From positions 92,173,845 to 92,237,844 of the forward strand of contig CP136061.1 in assembly GCA_032622095.1 (NCBI GenBank): a stretch of DNA of 64,000 nucleotides, written 5' to 3'. Below are positions 11,041 to 22,130 of this stretch, piece by piece. The notes beneath the pieces are model-generated. The model ran no database searches. It saw nothing but the letters and a program-made list of their open reading frames with translations, and had not been told where the DNA came from. The stretch comes from Siphonodentalium dalli. Taxonomy: Eukaryota; Mollusca; Scaphopoda; Gadilida; Siphonodentaliidae. The stretch's first letter is position 1, and the number at the start of each line of letters is the position of its first letter. The translations under genes and the position numbers were made by a program.

Positions 11041-11583
11041 TCTCATATATATTTTGAAGACTTCTGTCTGTTTGTATGTTTGTTTGTCATTTATACAAAT
11101 CTACGATTCTCGACCGATCGGGACGAAACTTGGTACGTGTGTGTAGTTTGACCAGCCGGTGGACGTTGTCGTATTGGCGAGTCCGTGCGGCGCCCGTGCG
11201 GCGCCCGTGCGGCGCATGCGCAGACGAGATCTCGGAAACGGGTGGAGCTATCGACTTGAAATTTGCTATGTGAATGTATCTTGCCCCGGATACGAATTTT
11301 ATCGGGTCGCCGAGCGCGTGCAACGCCAGCTTCGCGCATACGCAGACGAGATCTCGGAAACGGGTGGAGCTATCGACTTGAAATTTGCTATGTGAATGTA
11401 TCTTGCCCCGGATACGAATTTTATCGGGTCGCCGAGCCCGTGCGACGCCAGCTTCGCGCATGCGCAGACCAGATATCTGAAACGGGTGGAGCTATATATC
11501 GACTTGAAATTTGGTTTTTGAATAGCTATTGACTTGAAATTTGGTTTTTGAATAGCCCGGACAACGTCGGGCTCATCGGCTAG
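11041..11583 (+). mobile_element. Helitron-like unit 6 (family 1)
   Basis: The leader and first core repeats match unit 3. The 3' part has a short local duplication of GACTTGAAATTTGGTTTTTG (11499-11554) before an intact hairpin and CATCGGCTAG. Confidence 0.8.
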
Positions 11584-12018
11584 TCTCATATATATTTTGA
11601 AGACCTCTGTTTGTCTGTATGTTTGTCTGTATGTATGTCTGTATGTCATTTATACAAATCTACGGTTCTCGACCGATCGGGACGAAACTTGGTACGTGTG
11701 TGTAGTTTGACCAGGCGGTCGTCGTTGTCGTATTGGCGAGCCCGTGTGGCGCCCGCTTCGCGCATGCCCAGACGAGATCTCGGAAACGGGTGGAGCTATC
11801 GACTTGAAATTTGCTATGTGAATGTATCTTGCCCCGGATACGAATTGTATCGGGTCGCCGAGACCGTGCGACGCCAGCTTCGCGCATGCACAGACCAGAT
11901 CTCGGAAACGGGTAGAGCTATCGACTTGAAATTTGTTTTTTGAATAGCCCGGACAACGTCGGGCTGGGTAGAGCTATCGACTTGAAATTGCCCGGACAAC
12001 GTCGGGCACACCAGCTAG
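11584..12018 (+). mobile_element. Helitron-like unit 7 (family 1), last of its family
   Basis: Two core repeats with mutated anchors (GCATGCCCAG, GCATGCACAG), an internal fossil hairpin at 11947-11964, then a second hairpin and the divergent tail CACACCAGCTAG. It joins directly to the first family-2 unit at 12018/12019. Confidence 0.8.
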
Positions 12019-12670
12019 TCTACTATATATTTTGAGACTTCGTATATGTGTGTGTGTGTACTTTATAGAATCGAAAACGCCTGGACCGATCGAGACCAAA
12101 CTTCCCATCTAAGAGTAAAAACCAACGGGAATGGTCAACGTCGCGTTTTGGACAAGCTCTGAGCACTCATTCTCTACTCCCAATCATCATAATCACCGCA
12201 AACGGCACTGTGGGGGTAAATCGCGCTGATAGTTAAAGAGCGTTCCTATCCGCAGTGTAGTTGATACAGAGCGTATGTGCGTAATGTGATTCTTACGTCT
12301 GGGTCTGGGCGTGTGCGTTAGTATAGATACATGAGCGTGTTTTGTGATTCTTACGTACTTAGGGCTTCCTAGGAACGCGGATCGGATCAATTTTTCCGCC
12401 CTAGGTGATCTTCACATTGAAACGGGTACCCACAAATGATATATATGTGTGTGTCCTTTATAGACTCGAACTATCGTGGACGGGTTAAATTGTGACCCCG
12501 ACCTGACCTTGACCTTGAAAATGATCAATTCAAGGTCAAATTGGGTAAAAACCAAAAACAAAAAATAAAATAATTAATTAAAAAAAACTGAAATTAAAAA
12601 ATAATAATTAAAAAAATTCAAAATTGTCATGTTTCTGACGAACGCCGCCAGTGGCGGGCTAACCTGCTAG
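12019..12670 (+). mobile_element. Helitron-like unit 8 (family 2)
   Basis: Begins TCTACTATATATTTTGAGAC, then a TG-rich microsatellite, CTTTATAGAATCGAAAACG and a GACCGATCGAGACCAAACTT motif. It ends with an AT-rich tract, CATGTTTCTGACGAACGC, hairpin CCGCCAGTGGCGG and CTAACCTGCTAG. It contains GACCTGACCTTGACCTTGA, also found in units 11 and 12. Without insertions it shows the basic family-2 layout. Confidence 0.8.
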
Positions 12671-14249
12671 TCTACAATATATTTTGAGAACTACGTATAT
12701 ATATATATGTGTGTGTATATATGTGTGTGGGTACTTCATAGAATCGAAAACGGCTGCGCGGATTGAGCTCAAATGTCGTATATAAGTGTAAAAACACACG
12801 GGGATCGTCCACGTCGCATTTTGGACAAGCTCGGAGCACTCATTGACCCTTAAAGTGCGACCTTCGTTTCGATACGATGGGTTTCGCTATAGATTCGCTC
12901 GCAATCCAAGAGGCGTAACTCTACATGTTTGATATCTGTATATGTATATTTTTATAATCATATTCACTTCAAACTGCTAAACCCGTTTAGCCAAAACTTG
13001 CTAATACCTTCCAAAATATAGAATTTACATTTTCTGATATATATATTTCTTGTTACGGCTGAAATTCTTAGTCTATTTTCGATACATTCATATAAACAAG
13101 CCATAAATATACACCCCTCAAATAGTGCTAACTCACGCAGCTTATATGGCTGCTAAAATTCAGTAAATACCAGGCAGTGCGATACGTCCCTGAATCTGAC
13201 GGAACTTCCACTGCCTACTCCTTTGACCATCTCGTAAGGTGGGGGGTCACTCCCAAGCCGTGAATGCCAACGACATTGTTGGCGAGAAAATAATTTGTTC
13301 AAATTACTAAATCCACACAATGCTAATTTTCTCTTTACGGCAATGTGAGAACCTTCGGCAAGAATTTTCGGGTGGCCACCAAACCGTGAATGCCAACAAC
13401 AACGACATCGTTGGCATACCTCTTTTAGGGACGGGTATCATAATTCTTCTTGATTAAAAAGACAGAATTAACTCATTAAAAAATGCGTGTTGTGTGATTC
13501 TTATGTCTGTCGTTACTAGGAACGGGGGAAATTTGCATTGGGTCAGTTTCAGTCGACATAAATTTCGACTCAGTATATCATATAAATTCATCTGAGTCGA
13601 ACAGGACTGGCCGGAAAGCTATTTCCAGACTTGGGGATATACCAGGAAATTCCTCGTTTTGATTGGAAGCGGTACCAGAAACCGCTAACCCCGATTGGCT
13701 AACCGATAACAGCTGCGCGTGTCCCGTAAAAATAGCTCAGGTGTCATCTGTATACGGCGAACGCAATAGTCGTTTAACTCGGTCATGTGGCACTGATTTA
13801 AAGTTAGTTTTAATAGTCGTATTGATTTTGACCAGCTGCTTTATTAAAGAAAAACACTTTTGACAAATGGCATGATTCTGATCGGCGGCGAAATAACCGA
13901 TGCCGATATTCAGTGTTCTGTAAATCTCTGCATGCCTCTCGTAACATTCCAATACAACCGCATAAATTATTCCTTATTTGGAATGTCTGTGACATCAGTA
14001 TGACGTCACGATATTGGGGGAAGCCCATTGTTCTGGAAATGGGTTTTTACATGAATTCGTGTCGACGTAATATTATAATTATTACGGAGATGTTTACGTC
14101 GACTGTGTCAGTTTGTACCTTAAATCATACCTCTTTTAGCGAAAGGTACCATAATTTCTCTTGATTAAAAAGGCACAATTAACTCATTGAAAAGCCAACA
14201 AAATGTCATGTTTCGGACCAACGCCGCCAGTGACGGGCTAACCTGCTAG
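12671..14249 (+). mobile_element. Helitron-like unit 9 (family 2)
   Basis: Family-2 start with AACTACGTATATATAT leader and family-2 end (CGCCGCCAGTGACGG, CTAACCTGCTAG). The interior is longer than unit 8 and repeats words such as GTGAATGCCAACGAC or close variants (about 13259-13400). It has no ORF with family similarity. Unit 10 shares its leader. Confidence 0.75.
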
Positions 14250-14992
14250 TCTACTATATATTTTGAGAACTACGTATATATATATATATGTGTATATATA
14301 TATATGTATGTGGGTACTCCATAGAATCGAAAACGGTTGGACAGATTGAGCTCAAATTTCGTATATAAGTGTAAAAAACCACGGGGATCGTCCATTTTGA
14401 ACAAGCTCTGAGCACTGATTCTCCACTCCGAATCATCAAAATTACCGCAAACGCCACTTCGGGGGTTAAGGCATTAAGGATCTTTATATTGACCATATAC
14501 GGAGTTGTTAACGACGAACGCTCTTTATTGCAATCGACGTGGCTAAACGACTAGCCCCATGCGTCCGAAATACGGATGCGGGACGAAATGAAATTATTTC
14601 GATTAAAAAGGCAGAATTGATCTAAGAAGCGTTTGTTTACAATTCAACGCAACCTTTTCGCTCGAAATATTATGCAGAGAGATTTCACGACGTAATTAAT
14701 TGACTGTCCGCTCTTTTCGGGGACTACGGGGAAGTTTTGGACGGGTACCATGAATTAACTCATTGAAAAACAAAGAATGCGTTGTCTGTCGTTCCTAGGA
14801 AGGGGGATTTCATCGGGTCAATTAGAATAAAAATTAAATAAATAGGTCAATTAGAATAAAAATTAAATAAATATTAAAAAATTCAAAAAAATAAAAATAT
14901 TAAAATTCAAAAAAAAATGTAAATAAAAACAAAATAACTTTAAAAATGTCATGTTTCTGACAAACCACGCCAGTGGCGGGCTAACCTGCTAG
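14250..14992 (+). mobile_element. Helitron-like unit 10 (family 2)
   Basis: Leader as in unit 9 with an expanded TA/TG microsatellite (14275-14310). The 3' third is A-rich with duplicated GGTCAATTAGAATAAAAATT (14816-14865). The end hairpin is shortened to CGCCAGTGGCG, followed by CTAACCTGCTAG. Confidence 0.75.
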
Positions 14993-15199
14993 TCTACTAT
15001 AAAATTTGAGACATCCGTATATGTGTGTGTCCTTTATAGACTAGAAAACGGCTGCACCGATTGAGACCAAACTTCCCATCTAAGGGTAAAAAAAACACGG
15101 GAATGGTCGTCGTGGCGTTTTGGAGAAGCTCAGAGCACCCGTTATTCACTCTCAGTCACAAAAACGGCACTGTGGGGTTAATCGCGTTGATAGTTAAAT

Positions 15200-18100
15200 G
15201 TCCGGCAGCCGAGGGGTGAAGTAACAATTTTCAGGTAATTTTTTTTTCTCTGCTGAATATTACAGAGGGTGCGTCACTAAAACATCCAGGTGGGTGTGGA
15301 CTGCTCACCGTTGATCATTTTAAGAAAAACTAAATGGCGTTCAAGATGGCCGCCAATGAGAAGTAATCATCATCAACCATCAATGCACAACAGTTTTATG
15401 GTATACATGGAAGGCAAACTCAGTGGGTAGTATATATGTGTCAACGGGGATCATTTATCTCATTATACGATATAGATAAGTGCCATTTTCAGTAAGATGG
15501 CAGCCAAAATGGCCTCCAAAACAGAAAAATTGTAAAATATCATGCCGCTTTCGAGGTATCTGGAGAACGAACAGTGTTATGGGTATTTATGAATGATCAA
15601 TAATCAATTTGAAGCGTCCTAAAATCTTCTAAGTCACCACGTTTCAAGTTTGGATGGCGTGTTCAATTATAATCTGTCTCTTTTCGCTACTCGGTACTGT
15701 TACATACAGGAAGCAACTAGAAAGCATTTCGTAGACCGGCAGCACACTTTTCTTAAAACTCCAGGCAAATTCAATGGTCTATTGAAAGCACCTTCATGAG
15801 GTACGGACACTGTCTGTCTGGTATAATTAATCGGCATTAAACTCAAACCGGAAAGTATAAAAACCTGGGCCAACAGCCCCCATACATGCAACAATATAAT
15901 CCGTAACTCTAATGAAATGCGCGATGAAGAAACGGTTTGTCACTCAAACCCACCACAACGAGGAGTATGCTTTCAGGAAGAAAACTGTGTGTACACCCAG
16001 TTGACCCAGATTAGCATCCAGATTATTCTGAGCAAAATTATAAATGTTTATTCGTCTTTAGAAATCGGAAAAACAAATGAATGGTTTTGAAACATGTTTG
16101 CCGAGTGGTTTTCACGAGAAAATTCTCCCCGTTAAACCTTCACAATGGCAAGTGTGCTCGGAAACATATTCGCATAAACGGAACAGATTTGTTCGAAACT
16201 GAGGTAATATACGGTATACCAGAGCCACGAGTCTACAATCAGGTGCCAGAGGTTGTGATGTTAGTACTTTGTTTAAAGCTTGTTGTCGTAAGAGTTACAC
16301 TTTATACCTTATCCGACATCGTTGTTTGATATGTGATCTCTCCCACGAAGAGTGTAAAGATGAGTTACCATAAGCTATCTGTATCGTTGTGTGTGCTGCA
16401 ATATGGGGCTTATCATGGCCATGCAAGGTACCATTCGGGATTAATTTGATAGGATCAGGTTCTACATCATGATGCATGTCAAGCGACTTGACGTCTATAT
16501 CATCTTTTGTGGGAGGCAGCACAAACTAGTCAATATGGTCGGGAGTGACCAAGGAACCAGTAGAGTATTCGCTCTGAAGAGAAACATCTGATTGCCAACC
16601 CAGAAGGTTGTTCTCACATTTACGAGAAACAACAAGTCGCAACTCATATATACTGAAGATATGTGATGATATTGTGTCAAAAGCTGGAAACTTCCAAACA
16701 ACGGACTACAAACTTGTGATTATCGGCCAGGACCCCGGGCCTATCGAAATAGCTTGTGGTGTTATTGCTAGGACTGATCTCCGGTCGACCCACAATTATC
16801 ATTCACCAAGTTGCCAACACCAACATTACTCATCGCTACTAATAATTGCAGACGACACCGATGTTTGTATTGCTGTTACATGTCATACATTCTGGTGATA
16901 TCGATGGACATGTGACAATCATTTATGGTTTCTCATTCCAAAGGATATTCACTGATCGATCTCAGTGCAACATATGCTCAGCATAGAGAGATATTTCCAG
17001 ATTTACTTGCAGCGCGCGGTGTGACTGAGTGTGATACAGTTGTGTCATATTTTGGAATAGGCACATTTTCTGCACTGAATGTTCTTCGCACTAAGAAATA
17101 CTCCTTAAGAGACTTGGTTGTCGCATGGAACAATACTCCCATGTTCTTAAGGACACAGTAGAGACCATATTGTCATGCAATGGACTCAAACGTTACTCAT
17201 CGATGACAGAGGCACGTACACACATGTGGAATCTCAAGGTTGAACGAGCTAAGACAGCCGCCCCTAAATTGAATACGTTACCTCCAAAAATGAATTGTTT
17301 GCTGAAAATGTTCAGAGGGCACAGCTTCAAATGTGTATTTCGGTTAATGCTGTTCAGTGTGATCCAACAAACTTCGGTTGGATCCATTTCACCCAATGAC
17401 CATATCACACAGCACATCAATAGCTCCTGGCAGTTTACTCAAACTTATTCGCTGTTCCTGCTCTAGTGGAACACCATGTACTTCTCGGCGCAGTGGATGC
17501 AAGCATGTGCAATTACCATGCATTTCATTCAGTTCCTATCAAAGTGCCACTAGCTGTTCTAAATGTTCTTAATACAGAGATTGCAGTAACATCAGAACAG
17601 CCAGTGTCACCTTGACGACAGGAACAGCATGAAGTGCATGATAATTGCGCATGCTTTCATCCACTGCGATGAGAAGCACTTGGTGGAGGAAGTCAGGTTT
17701 TGTCCTCATCCGGATGAAACCCGACTTACCTCATCATGAAATTGAGTTTCTCGAGTTGTACATCAAAGACTATTGTTTGACATTGAATCATGTATTCATT
17801 GATTTCCCATAGTTTTGACGTTTCATATGGACAGTAATAGTACTATGTTTCCAATAACAAATGACTTCCTTTTGTATCTATATAAACTCTGGTTTGGGAG
17901 CCAAATTTTATTGTCAATATTTGTTCAGTGAAACAATGTTAGAGGCGATGTTATATTTTATTCTGCATGTTGTTGTAACTATATGTCTGGAAAACTATAT
18001 ATATTTTTTGGTTCATTTTGACTATTATTTTTCTCATTTGTATATACTGTTTTTGTTTCGTTGTTTTATTTGAATATGGTTTATGTTTTACACGCTGTTT

Positions 18101-19035
18101 TATTTAATTGACAAAAACGTGAATAAACTATGTTAATTAAACACGACATGCGTTCATTGTGTGTAATGCTACCCATTCTCTATTTAGATTATGGCCCCTA
18201 AGTGGTATTACTTCATCTTCGCATGCTTTTTACTAAACATTGGCAACAATTGTCTGGTTTATGTATGTTCTTACAACAAAATGCATGCCATGTGGAAATG
18301 AAATGCACATATCCCCTATATTCCTGTCCAGAATTGAATAAAGCGCATCAGAGAAGATTCGTTGAAATTCGGCCGCCATCTTGGATGCCATCTTTCAAAT
18401 TGTCATTATCAAGGGTACGATCATCATACCAACCTGGAAACTGTTGCGTGAACACCTATTGTGATATTCAGGTGAGAAAGGCATTTCACCTGAGAATTTG
18501 TACTGCTCCCCAAAATCCAGGTTTTAAGGTCAGACTATTAAAATCAACTTTTGTTAGCAACCAGAAGAGGTCCTTACCCAAGGAATGGCACAATTCTTTA
18601 CATAAATGATTAGTTAACGTGTATAATAAAAAATTAAACACTAATTTGTGATCTGTGAAACACATAAGGACATATTAATGGAAAATATCAACGTTTTTAA
18701 CTTCCGTTCGCCATTTTGGCAGTCATCTTGTTGGGGAGTACTAACTGGCACCATAAAAGGTGGGGAAATGTTATAGCATCACAACAGTGGGCATATTTAT
18801 ATACATTTAACAAGATATTCTCTCTAAAAATTCATATAAAACTGACATAGTATTTATTCTGTGAAACGGTTGCCATGTTGGACGCCATCTTGATTTATTA
18901 AAAATTCTCAAGGGTGAGATCTCCACACCCACCTGGAAACTGTTCTAGAAACACCCTGTTATGATAATCAGGTGAGAAAAAAACTTTACCTGACAATTTT
19001 TACTTCAACCCAAAATCCAGGTTTGGCTGCCGGAC
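15200..19035. mobile_element. Long-TIR DNA transposon nested in unit 11
   Basis: The left edge GTCCGGCAGCC matches the right edge GGCTGCCGGAC as reverse complement. The complementarity continues, diverged, for at least 150 bp (GAAGTAA, AATTTTCAGGTAA, CCAGGTGGGTGTGGA, AAGATGGC on the left arm). The right arm is partly doubled, with related segments at about 18340-18560 and 18660-19035 (CAGGTGAGAAA, CCAAAATCCAGGTTT). Inside lies the broken PIN/XPG-like ORF at 16480-17575, the likely element-encoded protein. No target-site duplication was identified, so the superfamily stays open. Intervals 15560-16480 and 17600-18170 hold nothing else I recognise. Confidence 0.65.
16480..17575 (+). pseudogene. 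Broken PIN/XPG-nuclease-like ORF with Cys-rich tail
   Basis: Pieces of one protein lie in order but in at least three frames. They are a segment with NNKSQLI (about 16620-16650), an acidic motif IADDTDV (about 16848-16868), then ARGVTECDTVVSYFGIGTFS (about 17008-17070). A segment with SMTEARTHMWNLK follows (about 17200-17240), then a Cys-rich end LLKLIRCSCSSGTPC (about 17435-17480). This order (two-Asp motif, GCDT-type motif, SMTEAR-type helix, Cys-rich C-terminus) is that of a PIN/XPG-like protein family often repeated in marine invertebrate genomes. The homology is from memory and uncertain in detail. Frame changes fall near 16900, 17130-17160 and 17400, and there are in-frame stops before 16608. 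It is therefore inactive. Confidence 0.6.
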
Positions 19036-20880
19036 TTGTGATTATTACGTCTGTGCACGTCAGCGTCACTGTACCCAGACATGAGCGTGTTGTGTGATTC
19101 TTACGTACTTAGGGCTTCCTAGGAACGGGATCGGGTCAGTTTTTCCGCCCGAGCTGATCTTCACCTTGAAACGTGTATCCACAAATGATATATATGTGTG
19201 TGTCCTTTATAGACTCGAATCGATTGAGCTCAAACTTGCTACCTACGGGAAGTGTCATGGACGGGTTAAATTGTGACCCCGACCTGACCTTGACCTTGAA
19301 AATTATCAATTCAAGGTCAAATCGGGTCAAATTGAAAAACAAAAAATTAAATTCAAAAATTAATTAAAAACATTTATTTAAAAAGCCAGTAAATTAAAAA
19401 GGCACAATTAACTCATTGAAAAACAAAAAATTTAATTAAAAAATAATTTAAAAAGTTAATTAAAAAAATGAATTGAATTTTTTTTAAATTGTCATGTTTC
19501 TGACGATTGCCGCCAGTGGCGGCTAACCTGATAGTCTACTATATATTTTGAGACTTCCGTATTTTTATATATATATGACTAGTTTGATAAATCAAACTAG
19601 TCATATATATTTCTGTACACATACTATTATCAACTATATATATATATATATATATCGTCTGTAATCAGTAATCATGACATTTGTTGATTACAAGTAATCG
19701 TAATCGATTACTTTCAAATGTACCTGTAATCATGATTACATTTTGATTACTTTTTGATTACTTTTACTAAAATATCCACATGGATGGCTATTGGATAGTC
19801 TCACACTGTAGTACTGTGGAGTGTGCACATATACAAACAACATATCAGAAAGTTAGTACAATATTTTCATGTGTTATGTTAGTGGTACACTGCATACATT
19901 CTGGCAGTGGACACATATAACACACAATTGCTGAAATGTTGAATACAGCATGTATGGCAATAAACTTATGATACGTACAGCCAATGAAATGTTCTAATAT
20001 GAATAAAATAGCCTAGCGAACTTCAATTAGGATTAAATATTATTGGGAATGCTGCAGACAATGGATGTAGAGTTACACTGGTACACTAGGGCTAATTAAC
20101 ATAACAAACCTAATTAGCTGGTTTGTCATTTACTGCACTCGTGGAGTTAAGCCGCATTTAATCCTCATTAGGGGCCTGTTTCATGAAGCAAGGTCATAAG
20201 ATTATCTTAAGATGGACTTAATCTAAGGTGGGTCTTATGATGTAACTTTTCCGTTTCAAGAACGCGTTTCACAAAACAAGATTAAGTCCTACTTAAGTAG
20301 TAAGTTAAGTTCCCGCTCATTTAGACTGGTTATCGACAATTTTCTACAGTCCGGAACAAACAAAATGTGGGCTTGTGCAATCTTTATGTACGGCATTGAG
20401 AGGTTATCGAGAAAGAGCCGAGTCCGAGTTGACATCATTGTGTGACAGGGATGCTGGATAGCGGCTGGGTTGGGGGTGGGCGAATCAGCGCATATATCTT
20501 AGTGTCTATAGTCAGTGGCCTTATATTCGCATATGGATCTTAGACTTATATGAGTTCCACGATGTGAATTCGAACATGAGTACATCACAGGCTCTTAAAA
20601 TGACGAGCTTTGCGTTTACTGACGAGTGGCGGTGTCAGAAATAATAATTATATGGATTGATGCATGACTGCGACCATGCATTAACGTCGCGATAATCCAC
20701 TGAGAGCAATGATCAGGCGGCGATTTTTTTTATGTGAGCCGACATAACTCGTGTATTATAGACCACCGCTCTCTACGTGTAGCAATAATCAAAAATAAAT
20801 CGGCAATGTCATCAGGACACACATAGGTCATTTTTCGATTCAAAGGGAAATGAAAAATAATTGTTAGAGTAACTGTTTTA

Positions 20881-21018
20881 TTATTTTTATGCAGATGTTT
20901 TATGCGGTTGTCATTAGCACACTCGTATTTATGCGGTTTATTATTTTTATGCAGATGTTTTATGCGGTTGTCATTAGCACACTCGTATTTATGCGGTTTT
21001 CATTAGCACACTCGTATT
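20881..21018. repeat. 60-bp tandem duplication
   Basis: 20881-20940 and 20941-21000 are identical except for the last base. A partial third copy (CATTAGCACACTCGTATT) follows at 21001-21018. No function is evident. Confidence 0.95.
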
Positions 21019-21489
21019 AAGGGGTGTCATCGTTACCGGTGAGTATATCATATATACAGTATGCTGTACAACGGTCATCCCACCCCTGCAAAAAAAAAAC
21101 ATGACAAAAATTTGGACAGCCTTGAAACTCACGACATATGGGTGTGGGCATAAACTCAATAAAATTATATTCTCTATAGAAAATTGTCACTATTTATAAA
21201 ACATATTTTGATAAAGAGCGTTTGTGTTACCTTTCCTATATGACACATTTGCTTTGTAAACAGCCGACGGAAATTTGGAAAGAGGAAAGAATCAATACAT
21301 TAATTTATCTCATTTTACCCCATCTCCCCACACACATATGGAATAACATAGAGGAGATTGTGAGCATTGAGCTAGGCCATAATTATTCTCAAAAGTTTAA
21401 TTCGTGGGTAATACAATTTTATAATATGTATTATCTATAGGTCACACACAAAGCAGATAATTGACTATATCCTACATTCGACGAGGCTC

Positions 21490-22130
21490 GGGGTGGCTAG
21501 TTTGTCTCTATGGGGGGGGGGGTACATCGTGCAATTTCAAACAGCACCCTCCCCTTAATTGGACCGGGCCAACTGCCACTTCCATTTTCGCGAAATGCCA
21601 TGTCCACCCCACCCGTTGGATTTAAACTTTCCAATTGGTATCTCAAAAATTCAAACAGTTCGAAATTTCTAATCTGACGCCCTTAAAGTTGGAGATTTTC
21701 GGTTGCTGTTGTTTGTCTAAAACAGCACATTCCTTTACTAGTTAGAAATTCAAACAATTGAAACGTATATATAGTATACGATTAATGTTGTTGTCAGGCA
21801 TGATATTTCCAATTGCTAAACATTTTGACAAAAGTGTGTGTGTGGGGGGGGGGGGGAGGGGTAGACAACACACATATCCCATTCGCCACGTCCCTGATGA
21901 TAAGCCTGTGCTCTGAATTGTTTTTACCAAACTATCCCTATGGTTATGCGGTGGGGGGGGGGGGGTGTTGCCCTCTCCAAACTTTGGTGTTGGAAAGTTT
22001 GAGGTACCAGTTGGAATGTTTAAACCCAAAATAATTTGGTGTTGTTTAATGGGGTGTAGTTGTACATTTCGAGGCGAACACCCCCTCTCACTCTGTAGCC
22101 ACGACCATGTATACCAGACGGCGAATTGCC
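21490..22130. repeat. G/C-tract dispersed repeat
   Basis: Member of the family also seen in 5440-7520 and in the hAT-like elements near 40.2, 50.3 and 52.3 kb. It has long G runs (21511-21520, 21845-21856, 21953-21964), a GTGTGTGTGG run, and words such as CCAACTTT, GTTGGAAAGTTTGAGG and GAACACCCCC. Its boundaries are not resolved. Confidence 0.5.

Larger units (their letters stand above)
14993..19534 (+). mobile_element. Helitron-like unit 11 (family 2), split by a nested transposon
   Basis: The 5' part (14993-15199) and 3' part (19036-19534) together resemble unit 8: the 3' part repeats ATGAGCGTGTTGTGTGATTC and the GACCTGACCTTGACCTTGA motif. They are separated by the long-TIR element at 15200-19035. 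The terminal tetranucleotide is mutated to ATAG (CCTGATAG), followed directly by the TC of unit 12. Confidence 0.75.

Noticed and set aside
8227-12011. Dozens of overlapping open frames of 60-148 residues on both strands.
   Set aside because: They are translations of the 122-bp Helitron core, whose period is not a multiple of three, so frames shift between units. No domain or codon signal.
15700-15894. Minus-strand frame with a hydrophobic start (MLHVWGLLAQVFILSG) and several cysteines.
   Set aside because: It lies inside the nested long-TIR element, has no donor site before its stop and no recognisable domain. A chance signal-like start is more likely.
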